A stretch of 19,891 bases of DNA, from positions 1-19,891 of the forward strand of contig JAAZOE010000553.1 in NCBI GenBank assembly GCA_012797915.1, read 5' to 3'. Made by a program: the position numbers and the translations under genes. Positions 6,141 through 13,572 of the stretch are shown here, in pieces; within the stretch, counting starts at the first letter, position 1, and each line of letters opens with the position of its first letter. This DNA is from Candidatus Zixiibacteriota bacterium (GTDB lineage: Bacteria; Zixibacteria; MSB-5A5; GN15; JAAZOE01). The notes under the pieces were generated by a model. The model was not told the DNA's origin and made no database searches. It saw only the letters and a list, made by a program, of their open reading frames with translations.

Positions 6141-6719
6141 TCAATTCCCCTTTAGCTGCTTGTTCTTCATGAAATCCTCGAACTTGACCGTCTTGTAGGT
6201 GTCGTCCTTCATGTAGTCGAGAATATCATAGAGGACTTCCTTGGGCCGGTATCCGGTAATCGGCGCGATTTTTTCTTGGGCCGGAGTAACGAACCAGTAT
6301 GTCGGATACCCGGTGACTTTCCATTCCTTGGCCATCGCCTTTTGGGTCGTAATCAGGCCGTCGATATTCAACGTATCCGGCGAATCGCCATCGACGCTGA
6401 CGTTGATATAATTGTCGTTGAAAATCCTGATAATGTCGGGGTCCTTGAAGGTGGTGGCGTGCATCCGCTTGCAATACCCGCACCATTTGGCCGTAAATTC
6501 GAGGAATATCTTCTTCCCCGTCTTCTGGGCCAGCTTCAAACCGTCGTCATAGTCGTACCAGACGATCTCGGCCCCGCCGGGGGCGGGAGTGTTAGGGACG
6601 GCGGCGACGGTCGGGGCTTTGATCACGGCGTCCGGCTTGGCCGCGACCGCCTTATCCTGGGTCAGGCCCGCCAAAGGAAGAAAAGCGACGATGACTAAGA
6701 GCACAAAGAACTGTTTCAT
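6141..6719 (-). CDS. Secreted thioredoxin-fold protein (Thioredoxin_7/DsbD-gamma-like)
   Basis: A 192-residue exported protein. Residues 1-20 form a signal peptide (Lys followed by a long hydrophobic run). After a Pro/Ala-rich linker, residues about 50-150 are a thioredoxin fold: 'LAQKTGKKIFLEFTAKWCGY' with Cys80 and Cys83 (CGYC), a following 'CKRMHATTFKDPDI' helix, and the cis-Pro segment 'VTGYPTYWFV'. This arrangement matches the thioredoxin_7 or DsbD C-terminal group, which handles disulfides or reductant transfer in the periplasm. The last 30 residues are charged. GGAG lies about six bases before the ATG. It is the first gene of a two-gene unit with the TlpA-like lipoprotein, separated by a stem-loop. 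Partner and substrate are unknown. Confidence 0.85.
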   Translation of the reverse strand: MKQFFVLLVIVAFLPLAGLTQDKAVAAKPDAVIKAPTVAAVPNTPAPGGAEIVWYDYDDGLKLAQKTGKKIFLEFTAKWCGYCKRMHATTFKDPDIIRIFNDNYINVSVDGDSPDTLNIDGLITTQKAMAKEWKVTGYPTYWFVTPAQEKIAPITGYRPKEVLYDILDYMKDDTYKTVKFEDFMKNKQLKGN

Positions 6720-6761
6720 ACTACTCCATGGTGTCTGCAGCCGGGACCGCGCCCTTTTGAG

Positions 6762-6791
6762 GTTATATGCTTTTCCAACTGTCTTAGTCTA
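6762..6791 (-). promoter_or_regulatory. Possible promoter of the thioredoxin-like pair
   Basis: On the - strand TAGACT (6791-6786) and TATAAC (6767-6762) are 18 bases apart, each matching consensus at 4 and 5 of 6 positions. The site is downstream of the dnaE stop and about 43 bases before the ATG at 6719. By-eye match only. Confidence 0.35.
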
Positions 6792-6828
6792 TGGAATTTT
6801 CGGGAAAAATCAAGCCGTTTTTGGCCGC

Positions 6829-9800
6829 TTACAGGGAGCCGGCGGGAGCGAGAAATACCTTCGATTCACCCAGAATCCGACGAAGATCCTCGATGACGTC
6901 GTTCCGCAGGCTGACATGCAAACCCTTGGGCCGGATCTGCAGTTCCTCCCCGTTTTTTCGGGTCACAATAATCACGTCTTTTTCCCCCGGATGGGCCTCG
7001 AGCACCGGCCGGACTTCGTCCATCCGGGTAAAATCCTCCCGGTCAAGCTGAAGCACCAGACGGCAATCGTAGAATTCGGTCAGCCGATCCAGCGGTACCA
7101 CCCCGGTGGCCAGCAGTTTCGGCGCTTGGCCTTCCCGGGTCGATATCCGTCCCGATGCCAGAATGATGCCGTCGACGGCGATAAATTCCTTGGCCTTCTC
7201 ATAACTGTCCGAGAAGAAGATGAGTTCCAGACTGCCGCCGAAATCCTCAATAGTCACGAAAGCCATCTGGTTCCCCCGCTTGTCCGGGATAACCTTGATC
7301 GCCTGAATAATCCCGCCGACCCGGGCTTCCTTGCCGTCGTCGGCCGAGCTGATTTTCTGCGAGGTCCGCGAGGCGAACCGGGCCAACTCCCGGCGGTACC
7401 GCGCCAGCGGATGGCCGGAGACATAAAACCCGAGCATTTCCTTTTCGGCATTCAGCCGGACCGCCAGTGGCCAGTCCTCGACGGCCGGGATGTCGGGCGC
7501 CTTGCGGGTCTGGTCGGCGCCGCCGCCGAACATGTCGACCGTATGGCTGTCCCGCTGGACCATCTGGCCATAGGCGATCATCGCCTCCAGGACCTCCCCG
7601 ATGGCCCGCCGGTTGGCGTGCAGGGAATCGAACGCCCCGGCCGCAATCATCGATTCCAGCGCCCGCTTGTTGACGGCGTGCAGGTCGACCCGGGAGACGA
7701 AATCGGCCAGAGAAGTTAACCGCCCCCCTTCGCGCCGGGCGGTCAGAATCTGCTCCACCGGGCCGCCCCCGACATTCTTGATCGCCTGCAGGCCGAACCG
7801 GATTTTCCCGGCCACGACCGTAAACGTCCCGTCCGATTCGTTGACATCAGGAGGCAACACCTCCAGCCCCATCCGACGACACTCTTCCATCAGAATTACC
7901 ACCCGGTCGGAGTCCCCCATTTCCGAGGTCAGCGACGCGGCCATGAACTCATGGGGATAATAGACCTTGAGCCAGGCGGTCTGGTAGGCCAGAAGGGCAT
8001 AGCAGGTGGCATGGGCCCGGTTGAAACCGTATCGGGCAAACGTCTCGATCAGGTCGAAGATTCGTTCGGCCGCCTTCTGGTCGACCTTGTGCTTCACCGC
8101 CCCCTCGATGAAGCTTTTCTTCTGCTCGTTCATGATCTTGACGTCTTTTTTCCCCATCGCCTTGCGCAACAGATCGGCCTGGCCGAGGGAGTATCCAGCT
8201 AAAAGATTGGCGATCTTGAGCACCTGTTCCTGAAAGACAATGACGCCATACGTATCCTGCAGAATCCTTTCCAGCAGAGGATGGTCATAGGTGACCTTCT
8301 CTTTGCCGTGTTTGCGGTCGATATAGGTGTCGATCATGTGCGAGTCCAGCGGACCCGGGCGGTAAAGGGCGTTCATGGCCACCAAGTCGGTCAACCCGGT
8401 CGGTTTCAATTTGGCCAAGTAGTCACGCATGCCGCCGGATTCGAATTGGAAAATCCCGGTGGTGTGCCCGGCGCCGAACAACTGGAAGACCTTCGGGTCG
8501 GCCAGGTCGATATGTTCCAGGTCGATTTCCCCCTTTCCGCCGGCCTTGATCATCGCCACGGAATCGTCGATCACGGTCAGAGTCCGCAGACCCAAAAAAT
8601 CCATCTTGAGCAGACCGACCTGTTCGATCCATTGCATGTCGTACTGGGTCGTGATTTCATCCTTGTTGCTCTTGAATAACGGAACGTAGTCGGTCAAATC
8701 GGCCGGGGCGATCACCACCCCGGCGGCATGGGTCGAGGCGTGGCGGGTCAGCCCCTCCAGCGTTTTCGACAGGGCGATCAGTTTGCCCACTTGGGCGTTG
8801 GAGGAAACCAGTGCCTGCAGTTCGGGAACCTGCTTGAGCGCCTTCTCCAGCGTCATATCAACCGCGGCCGGAATCATCTTGGCGATCCGGTCGACCTCGG
8901 AGTAGGCCATCCCCAGCACCCGGCCGACGTCCCGCACCACCCCGCGGGCCGCCATGGTGCCGAAGGTGATGATCTGGGTGACGTTATTGCGGCCATACTT
9001 GTCGACCACGTAGTCAATGATTTTCCCACGGGTTCGGTCGGCGAAATCGATGTCGATATCGGGCATGGTTACCCGTTCGGGATTCAAAAACCGCTCGAAC
9101 AGGAGTTCATACTTGATCGGATCGACATTGGTGATGCCGAGACAATAGGAAACGATCGACCCGGCGGCCGACCCGCGCCCCGGCCCGACCGAGACGCCGT
9201 GGGTGCGGGCGTAGTCGACGAAATCGCGGACGATCAGGAAATACCCGGCGTATCCGAGCTGCTTGATAACCTTCAACTCGAATTCCAGCCGCCCTTCGAT
9301 TTCGGGGGTGATCTCGGCGTACCGACGTTTGAGTCCCTGGCGAACCAGCTCGGCCAGATAATCGTCCGGCGTCTTGTCCGGGTCGGGGATCGGGAAGGCC
9401 GGCAACAACAGGTGACCCAGCTCGATTTCAAGATTGCAGTGTTCGGCGATCTTGATGGTGTTTTCCACCGCTTCGGGGTAGGCGGCGAACACCTCCCGCA
9501 TCTCCTCGGCCGACTTGAAATAAATCTGGTCGGTGTTGTACCGCATCCGGTCGGTGTCGGCGACCATTTTGCCGGTCTGAATGCAGAGCAGGGCATCGTG
9601 CGCCTCGGCATCCTCCTGCTTAAGATAATGGCAGTCGTTGGTGGCGACCAGCGGCAGACCGAACCGTCCGGCCAAATCGACCAACTGCGGCAGGATTTGC
9701 TGTTCCTCGGCCAGACCATGATTCTGTATCTCGATATAGAAATCGCCCGGAAACAGCTCGGCATAGAATCTCGCGGCGTTCTCGGCCCGCTCGGTATCCC

Positions 9801-10260
9801 CCTGCGCCAGCCAGTACGGGACTTCCCCTTTGCGGCAGGCAGACAGGACGATCAACCCTTGTGCATGCGAGGTCAACACTTCCCGGTCCATCCGCGGCCG
9901 ATGGTAGAATCCCTCGCGATAGGCGATGGAGGAGAGTTTCATCAAGTTCTTGTACCCGATCTGATCCTTGGCCAGAAGGACCAGATGGAATCCGCCGTCG
10001 GGGTACCCCGGCACCCGCTTGTGGTCGTGACGGGAGGTCCCGGCGATATAGGCTTCCATCCCGATGATCGGCTTGATCCCGGCGTTGCTGGCCTTTTTAT
10101 AGAACTCGATGGCCCCGAACATGTTGCCGTGATCGGTGATGGCCAGTGCGGGCATCCCGAATTTCTTGGCCGCCGTGATCAGGTCGTCGATCCGGCTGGC
10201 CCCGTCCAGAAGCGAGTATTGGGTGTGGTTATGAAGATGTACGAAGCCGCTTTTTTTCAT
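6829..10260 (-). CDS. dnaE: DNA polymerase III subunit alpha
   Basis: A 1143-residue replicative polymerase catalytic subunit, near the usual DnaE1 length of about 1160. The N-terminal PHP domain begins with 'FVHLHNHTQYSLLDG' and continues with 'ALAITDHGNMFG' and 'KPIIGMEAY'; its metal-binding His/Asp residues look intact. The palm has 'MPDIDIDFADRTRG' near residues 398-410, with the two catalytic aspartates, and the third aspartate in 'KMDFLGLRTLT' near residue 552. The fingers contain 'YGFNRAHATCYALLAYQTAW'. A 'TVDMFG' segment near residue 907 resembles the beta-clamp binding motif QADMF. The OB fold 'VGGIIQAIKVIPDKRG' precedes the C-terminal tail. No frameshift is seen. It appears to be a single-gene unit with its own promoter, between the metallopeptidase and thioredoxin-like genes. 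Confidence 0.98.
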   Translation of the reverse strand: MKKSGFVHLHNHTQYSLLDGASRIDDLITAAKKFGMPALAITDHGNMFGAIEFYKKASNAGIKPIIGMEAYIAGTSRHDHKRVPGYPDGGFHLVLLAKDQIGYKNLMKLSSIAYREGFYHRPRMDREVLTSHAQGLIVLSACRKGEVPYWLAQGDTERAENAARFYAELFPGDFYIEIQNHGLAEEQQILPQLVDLAGRFGLPLVATNDCHYLKQEDAEAHDALLCIQTGKMVADTDRMRYNTDQIYFKSAEEMREVFAAYPEAVENTIKIAEHCNLEIELGHLLLPAFPIPDPDKTPDDYLAELVRQGLKRRYAEITPEIEGRLEFELKVIKQLGYAGYFLIVRDFVDYARTHGVSVGPGRGSAAGSIVSYCLGITNVDPIKYELLFERFLNPERVTMPDIDIDFADRTRGKIIDYVVDKYGRNNVTQIITFGTMAARGVVRDVGRVLGMAYSEVDRIAKMIPAAVDMTLEKALKQVPELQALVSSNAQVGKLIALSKTLEGLTRHASTHAAGVVIAPADLTDYVPLFKSNKDEITTQYDMQWIEQVGLLKMDFLGLRTLTVIDDSVAMIKAGGKGEIDLEHIDLADPKVFQLFGAGHTTGIFQFESGGMRDYLAKLKPTGLTDLVAMNALYRPGPLDSHMIDTYIDRKHGKEKVTYDHPLLERILQDTYGVIVFQEQVLKIANLLAGYSLGQADLLRKAMGKKDVKIMNEQKKSFIEGAVKHKVDQKAAERIFDLIETFARYGFNRAHATCYALLAYQTAWLKVYYPHEFMAASLTSEMGDSDRVVILMEECRRMGLEVLPPDVNESDGTFTVVAGKIRFGLQAIKNVGGGPVEQILTARREGGRLTSLADFVSRVDLHAVNKRALESMIAAGAFDSLHANRRAIGEVLEAMIAYGQMVQRDSHTVDMFGGGADQTRKAPDIPAVEDWPLAVRLNAEKEMLGFYVSGHPLARYRRELARFASRTSQKISSADDGKEARVGGIIQAIKVIPDKRGNQMAFVTIEDFGGSLELIFFSDSYEKAKEFIAVDGIILASGRISTREGQAPKLLATGVVPLDRLTEFYDCRLVLQLDREDFTRMDEVRPVLEAHPGEKDVIIVTRKNGEELQIRPKGLHVSLRNDVIEDLRRILGESKVFLAPAGSL

Positions 10261-10291
10261 CGCTCACGCATCCGCCCTTCAATCCAGCGCT

Positions 10292-10319
10292 ATGGTATCA
10301 GAAAAACGGGGTCGGTCAA
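10292..10319 (-). promoter_or_regulatory. Extended -10 promoter of dnaE
   Basis: On the - strand TTGACC (10319-10314) is followed after 16 bases by TACCAT (10297-10292), which is preceded by TGA, giving an extended -10 element (TGATACCAT). It lies in the 87-base gap between the metallopeptidase stop and the dnaE start. Confidence 0.5.
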
Positions 10320-10347
10320 GAGTTTAATTGGAGGAATTCACATCCGG

Positions 10348-12624
10348 CTATCGGCCAACGGCTTCCAGTTTTCTCGTGAGCATGATGCGATCGGGGTCGA
10401 TCCGCACCGCCTTGACACCTTGCGGAAACGGCCCCAATGGATGCTCATTGATTCGGCCGATGCCATCCAGACGAAACGACTCCCGCGTGCCGTCGGCCAG
10501 TTCCACCTGGACGGGGATGGGCGTCTCGAACCCGGCATCCACGCCGGAAAGATCGAAGGAAAGCGACAGCATGGGGCGGCCGCGGTCGTCGGAGGTGATT
10601 CGGTATTGACAGGCGATATCGGGAATCTTCCAGCCATACAGCCATTGATCGAAAAACGGTTGGGCGCGACGGGGACCGAGGTAATGACGGGCGGCATTGA
10701 TGAAATCGACACTTCCGGCCTGGCCGCCGCGATGGCCGCGAAGGTAATCGGCCAGCAGGGCGCAGAAGAAGTCGGAATGATACGACGGCCCGTCGATTTC
10801 GAACCGAAGCATCTGGAGCATGTAGGCCGCCTTGGCATACACCAGGGCGACATAATCGCCCGGCGAATACGACTGCAGAAACCGGAACCCCATGATAATC
10901 GGTCCGGCCCGATATCCCCGCGAATAACCGCCGTCGATCTTCCCTTCCTGAACGACCAGCCGCCGCCAGGCATCGACCAGCTCGTTCCAGGCGGTGGTAT
11001 CCTTTTTCCGGTCGAGCAGATACAAAGCCGCCGAATACTCCGCCAGCCCCTCCGAAAGCCACATATCGCGGAACGTCTTCGGCGTGACCGTGTGCCCCCA
11101 CCACTGATGGGCAACCTCGTGGGCGCGGAACCGCGCCTGGTCCCGTTCGGTCTCGAACGAAATGGTCGACAGATGAATCAATCCCGGACTGCTCTGGCCC
11201 GAAAACGTCGGCTGATCGACGATCTCCAGACTGGTAGCGGTCGGCGGCCCGAACCGGTCATAGAAAAGAGCGAACGACTCCTTGATATCGGTCATCACCT
11301 TACGGGGAATGCCGCGGTTGAACACCCCCTGGCTATTCTCCCGGCGGATATAGAGAGTCAGCGGAATCCCCCGGATCGAATCTTTCAGCGTATCATACAC
11401 CCCGGCGGCGAAACTGACATAGGAAATATCGTTGTCGGCGCGATAGGTCACGATCCGTTTATCTTTCTCGACCCGTTCGTCGATCTTGCGGCCGACCGAT
11501 ATCAGCGCCAGATCTTTATGCAGTGTGTAGGTGATGGTGTATCCGCCGAGGACCCGTCGCGGCAAAGCCGGAAACCAACTGGTCATGTTGACCTGATGGC
11601 TGGCCGGACCCATGCCGGAGATGAATTTGCCGCGATAGTAGACGGTCATCCGTTCCGGAAGCGAGGTTTGACCCTCGGCCCGGGAGATATACAGGTTGTT
11701 GCGCCGGAGCTTCTTGATGAAATCGAGTTTGCGGCCGGAATGGTCCTTCACCGAATCGACCGTGAACAGGTACGGCAGATTGAACATCACCCCGCGACGG
11801 TCATTCGGCTTGAGGAACATCGTCGCCGCCGACTCGATCTGTCCCGTTTCTTTCAGTTTCACCGCGACCTGCGTGGAATCGACCTCCACCGGCCGGGAGA
11901 GGATCGTCTTGTCGAGGTTATATCCCCCCAGCAGATAGGGGGCATCGAATTTCGTGTCGAGCAGATAGATTTGAAGTTGTTCGGTGATTTCGGGCGACAG
12001 CAGGATGATTATCCGCTCTTCGGGACTGATCTCGATGTCCATCCAGACCGGCAGACTCTGCGGTTCCCGGTAGGTCCAAAGCCCTAATTCCCCTGCCAGA
12101 TCGACGCCGAAATATTTGTCCGGGGTATCGAGCATAAACCGCAATTTTTTCCCGTTCTCTGAAGGGATCTTCCAGGTTTCCCAGGGGCAGACTTGGTCTT
12201 TCAGTAGGGCATAGATATCATGGCAACAGAAATAGGCTGACTGAAACGGGATGCTTTTGGCGCCGTGGAATCGGTCGTACCAGCTGTTTTCCATTCCGGT
12301 GGTATCGAGGATTTCTATTCGACCCTTGCCGCTGGCGGCCCCGAGATAATAAAAATCGTATTGCCGGGGCTTCGGGCGTTGGAAGACCATGCCCTCTTCA
12401 AAAACGACCCGGATGGCCTTGCCATAGTCAATATCAAGGCGATCGATTATCATCGACGCCGCCCGCGATTTGAATTTCCCGCCGACATCGGGGAAGGCGC
12501 CCTGTTGTTTCGCCGCCGACACGACTGTTGTCATGGCGCCGAAAAGGAGGAACAGCCCCAAGATCGCTTGGGTGCCCCACCCACAGCCCGCCGAAGGCGG
12601 GCGACGGGTGGGTTTGCCCGGCAT
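10348..12624 (-). CDS. Secreted M1-like (gluzincin) metallopeptidase
   Basis: About 758 residues from the chosen ATG. A hydrophobic segment ending 'VVSAAKQQ' is a signal peptide, so it is periplasmic or secreted. The catalytic zinc site is 'HEVAHQWWGH' (His502, Glu503, His506), and the third ligand is in 'WLSEGLAEY', Glu525, with the HExxH-18-E spacing of family M1. The N-terminal part (about 30-300) is a beta-rich domain as in M1 aminopeptidases. The C-terminal 'FDQWLYGWKIPD' resembles the terminal domain. The GxMEN motif normally about 30 residues before HExxH is absent; the region reads 'GQSSPGLIHLS'. Substrate preference is thus uncertain. The start is ambiguous: the frame is open to a TTG at 12741, with ATGs at 12708, 12705, 12639 and 12624. 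A palindrome lies inside the 5' coding part. Confidence 0.85.
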   Translation of the reverse strand: MPGKPTRRPPSAGCGWGTQAILGLFLLFGAMTTVVSAAKQQGAFPDVGGKFKSRAASMIIDRLDIDYGKAIRVVFEEGMVFQRPKPRQYDFYYLGAASGKGRIEILDTTGMENSWYDRFHGAKSIPFQSAYFCCHDIYALLKDQVCPWETWKIPSENGKKLRFMLDTPDKYFGVDLAGELGLWTYREPQSLPVWMDIEISPEERIIILLSPEITEQLQIYLLDTKFDAPYLLGGYNLDKTILSRPVEVDSTQVAVKLKETGQIESAATMFLKPNDRRGVMFNLPYLFTVDSVKDHSGRKLDFIKKLRRNNLYISRAEGQTSLPERMTVYYRGKFISGMGPASHQVNMTSWFPALPRRVLGGYTITYTLHKDLALISVGRKIDERVEKDKRIVTYRADNDISYVSFAAGVYDTLKDSIRGIPLTLYIRRENSQGVFNRGIPRKVMTDIKESFALFYDRFGPPTATSLEIVDQPTFSGQSSPGLIHLSTISFETERDQARFRAHEVAHQWWGHTVTPKTFRDMWLSEGLAEYSAALYLLDRKKDTTAWNELVDAWRRLVVQEGKIDGGYSRGYRAGPIIMGFRFLQSYSPGDYVALVYAKAAYMLQMLRFEIDGPSYHSDFFCALLADYLRGHRGGQAGSVDFINAARHYLGPRRAQPFFDQWLYGWKIPDIACQYRITSDDRGRPMLSLSFDLSGVDAGFETPIPVQVELADGTRESFRLDGIGRINEHPLGPFPQGVKAVRIDPDRIMLTRKLEAVGR
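12576..12612. repeat. Nested palindrome (REP-like) inside the metallopeptidase leader
   Basis: Outer arms CCCACCC (12576-12582) and GGGTGGG (12606-12612) enclose a 3/3 internal loop and a perfect inner stem GCCCGCC/GGCGGGC (12586-12592 and 12596-12602) with a GAA loop. It lies in the signal-peptide region of the metallopeptidase and translates to a Pro/Arg/Gly-rich stretch unlike normal leader sequence. No T-run follows. The form is that of a dispersed repeat (REP/BIME type), but copy number elsewhere is unknown. Confidence 0.65.
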
Positions 12625-12759
12625 ACACCTGAGAGGCATGAACCGGGTGTCCGATCGCTTGCAGCGGATTGTGAAGATCCACTCTATTTTCCTCGATATT
12701 GCCATCATACTAATGACGCACCGACTTCCCGAATGATGCAATGGTATCGCCGCGCGACC

Positions 12760-13383
12760 CTATACGGCATCGATGATGAATTTAACTCCCAGATACACCA
12801 AAAACAGGGCGCAGAGCGATATCAGTATATAATACGGTTTGCCGACCAGAAGTTTCTTGCCGATGGCGATCATGAACGAGACGAAGGTGTACCAGACGAG
12901 GTCGGACGATATATGGCCGACATAAAACACCACCGGCCCGGCCGGGCCATGGGCTAGCGACTTGGTCAAAAAGGCCGACCCGATGGTCGCCCACCAGACG
13001 ATCCAGTACGGATTGGTCAGCGAGGTGGTGATTCCTTTGCCGATCAACAGCCCCGACTTGGCCCCCGGCTGATTGGGATCGAACGACAGCCGCCCGCGGA
13101 TGATATCATAAAACATCATCCCCCCCATGGCCACCAACGCCGCTCCTCCGACCAGTCCGATGACCGTGAAGGCGGATTTTGAGGCCAGCAGTTCCGACAG
13201 CCCGATCGCCAACGCGACCACGACCACCAGCTCGGCGATGGCATGCCCACCGACCAGAATCGGCCCGGTCCAGAACCCTCTGCGGGTCGATTCGGCGATA
13301 TCGACGGTGAGTAGCGGCCCCGGCATGAGCGCGCCCGACAGGCCGACCCCGAAGGCCATGAAAAACAGTTCCACCAGCGTCAT
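12760..13383 (-). CDS. LysE family exporter
   Basis: A 207-residue inner-membrane protein of the LysE/RhtB amino-acid exporter superfamily. It has about six hydrophobic helices. The N-terminal helix carries 'GVGLSGALMPGPLLTVDIAE', the conserved Pro-Gly-Pro motif of the family. 'GHAIAELVVVVALAIGL' follows, then 'NPYWIVWWATIG' near residue 120, another family hallmark, and a C-terminal helix. Transport of amino acids or derivatives out of the cell is expected, but the substrate cannot be read. The ATG at 13383 gives the usual family length; the frame is open to 13491, but that extension is hydrophilic and Arg/Pro-rich. No clear Shine-Dalgarno sequence precedes it. The M1-like gene follows on the same strand. 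Confidence 0.85.
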   Translation of the reverse strand: MTLVELFFMAFGVGLSGALMPGPLLTVDIAESTRRGFWTGPILVGGHAIAELVVVVALAIGLSELLASKSAFTVIGLVGGAALVAMGGMMFYDIIRGRLSFDPNQPGAKSGLLIGKGITTSLTNPYWIVWWATIGSAFLTKSLAHGPAGPVVFYVGHISSDLVWYTFVSFMIAIGKKLLVGKPYYILISLCALFLVYLGVKFIIDAV

Positions 13384-13501
13384 CGCGATAATATACGGAC
13401 GGAGAACCCCCTTCCGCCACGAAAAGGTGTTCACGGACGTTGTGCGCGGTTCCGCCCGTGGCGGATCCCCGTCCGCCGCGAAAAGCGTCATCGCTTTTTA
13501 G

Positions 13502-13572
13502 CGAGTAGGTCGCGTTCCGAATGAGTCACGCCGAAGGTGTGACGAAAGAGAAACCCGACAGATTCCTACTCG
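13502..13572. repeat. 71-base palindromic element at the 3' end of the pentapeptide gene
   Basis: Perfect eight-base terminal inverted repeats CGAGTAGG (13502-13509) and CCTACTCG (13565-13572) enclose an inner stem GTCACGCC/GGTGTGAC (13525-13532 and 13536-13543, one G-T pair) with a GAA loop. The right terminal repeat contains the stop codon of the adjacent pentapeptide-repeat gene. The inner GCC-GAA-GG core is shared with the palindrome at 12576-12612. It could be a miniature mobile element or REP relative; no transposase is present. Confidence 0.55.

Noticed and set aside
6800..6831. Terminator for dnaE
   Set aside because: A weak GC stem and a T-run exist on the - strand near 6800-6827, but only three to four consecutive pairs form, so it is not called.
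6589..7719. A 376-codon open frame on the + strand
   Set aside because: It is antisense to the thioredoxin-like gene and the 3' part of dnaE, and has no domain or ribosome binding site.
8728..12087. A 1119-codon open frame on the + strand
   Set aside because: It is antisense to dnaE and the metallopeptidase, both well supported by motifs. Long antisense frames are expected in high-GC genes, and the translation has no recognisable domain.
13384..13491. N-terminal extension of the LysE gene
   Set aside because: The extra residues are polar and Arg/Pro-rich, whereas family members start directly before the first helix as the ATG at 13383 does.
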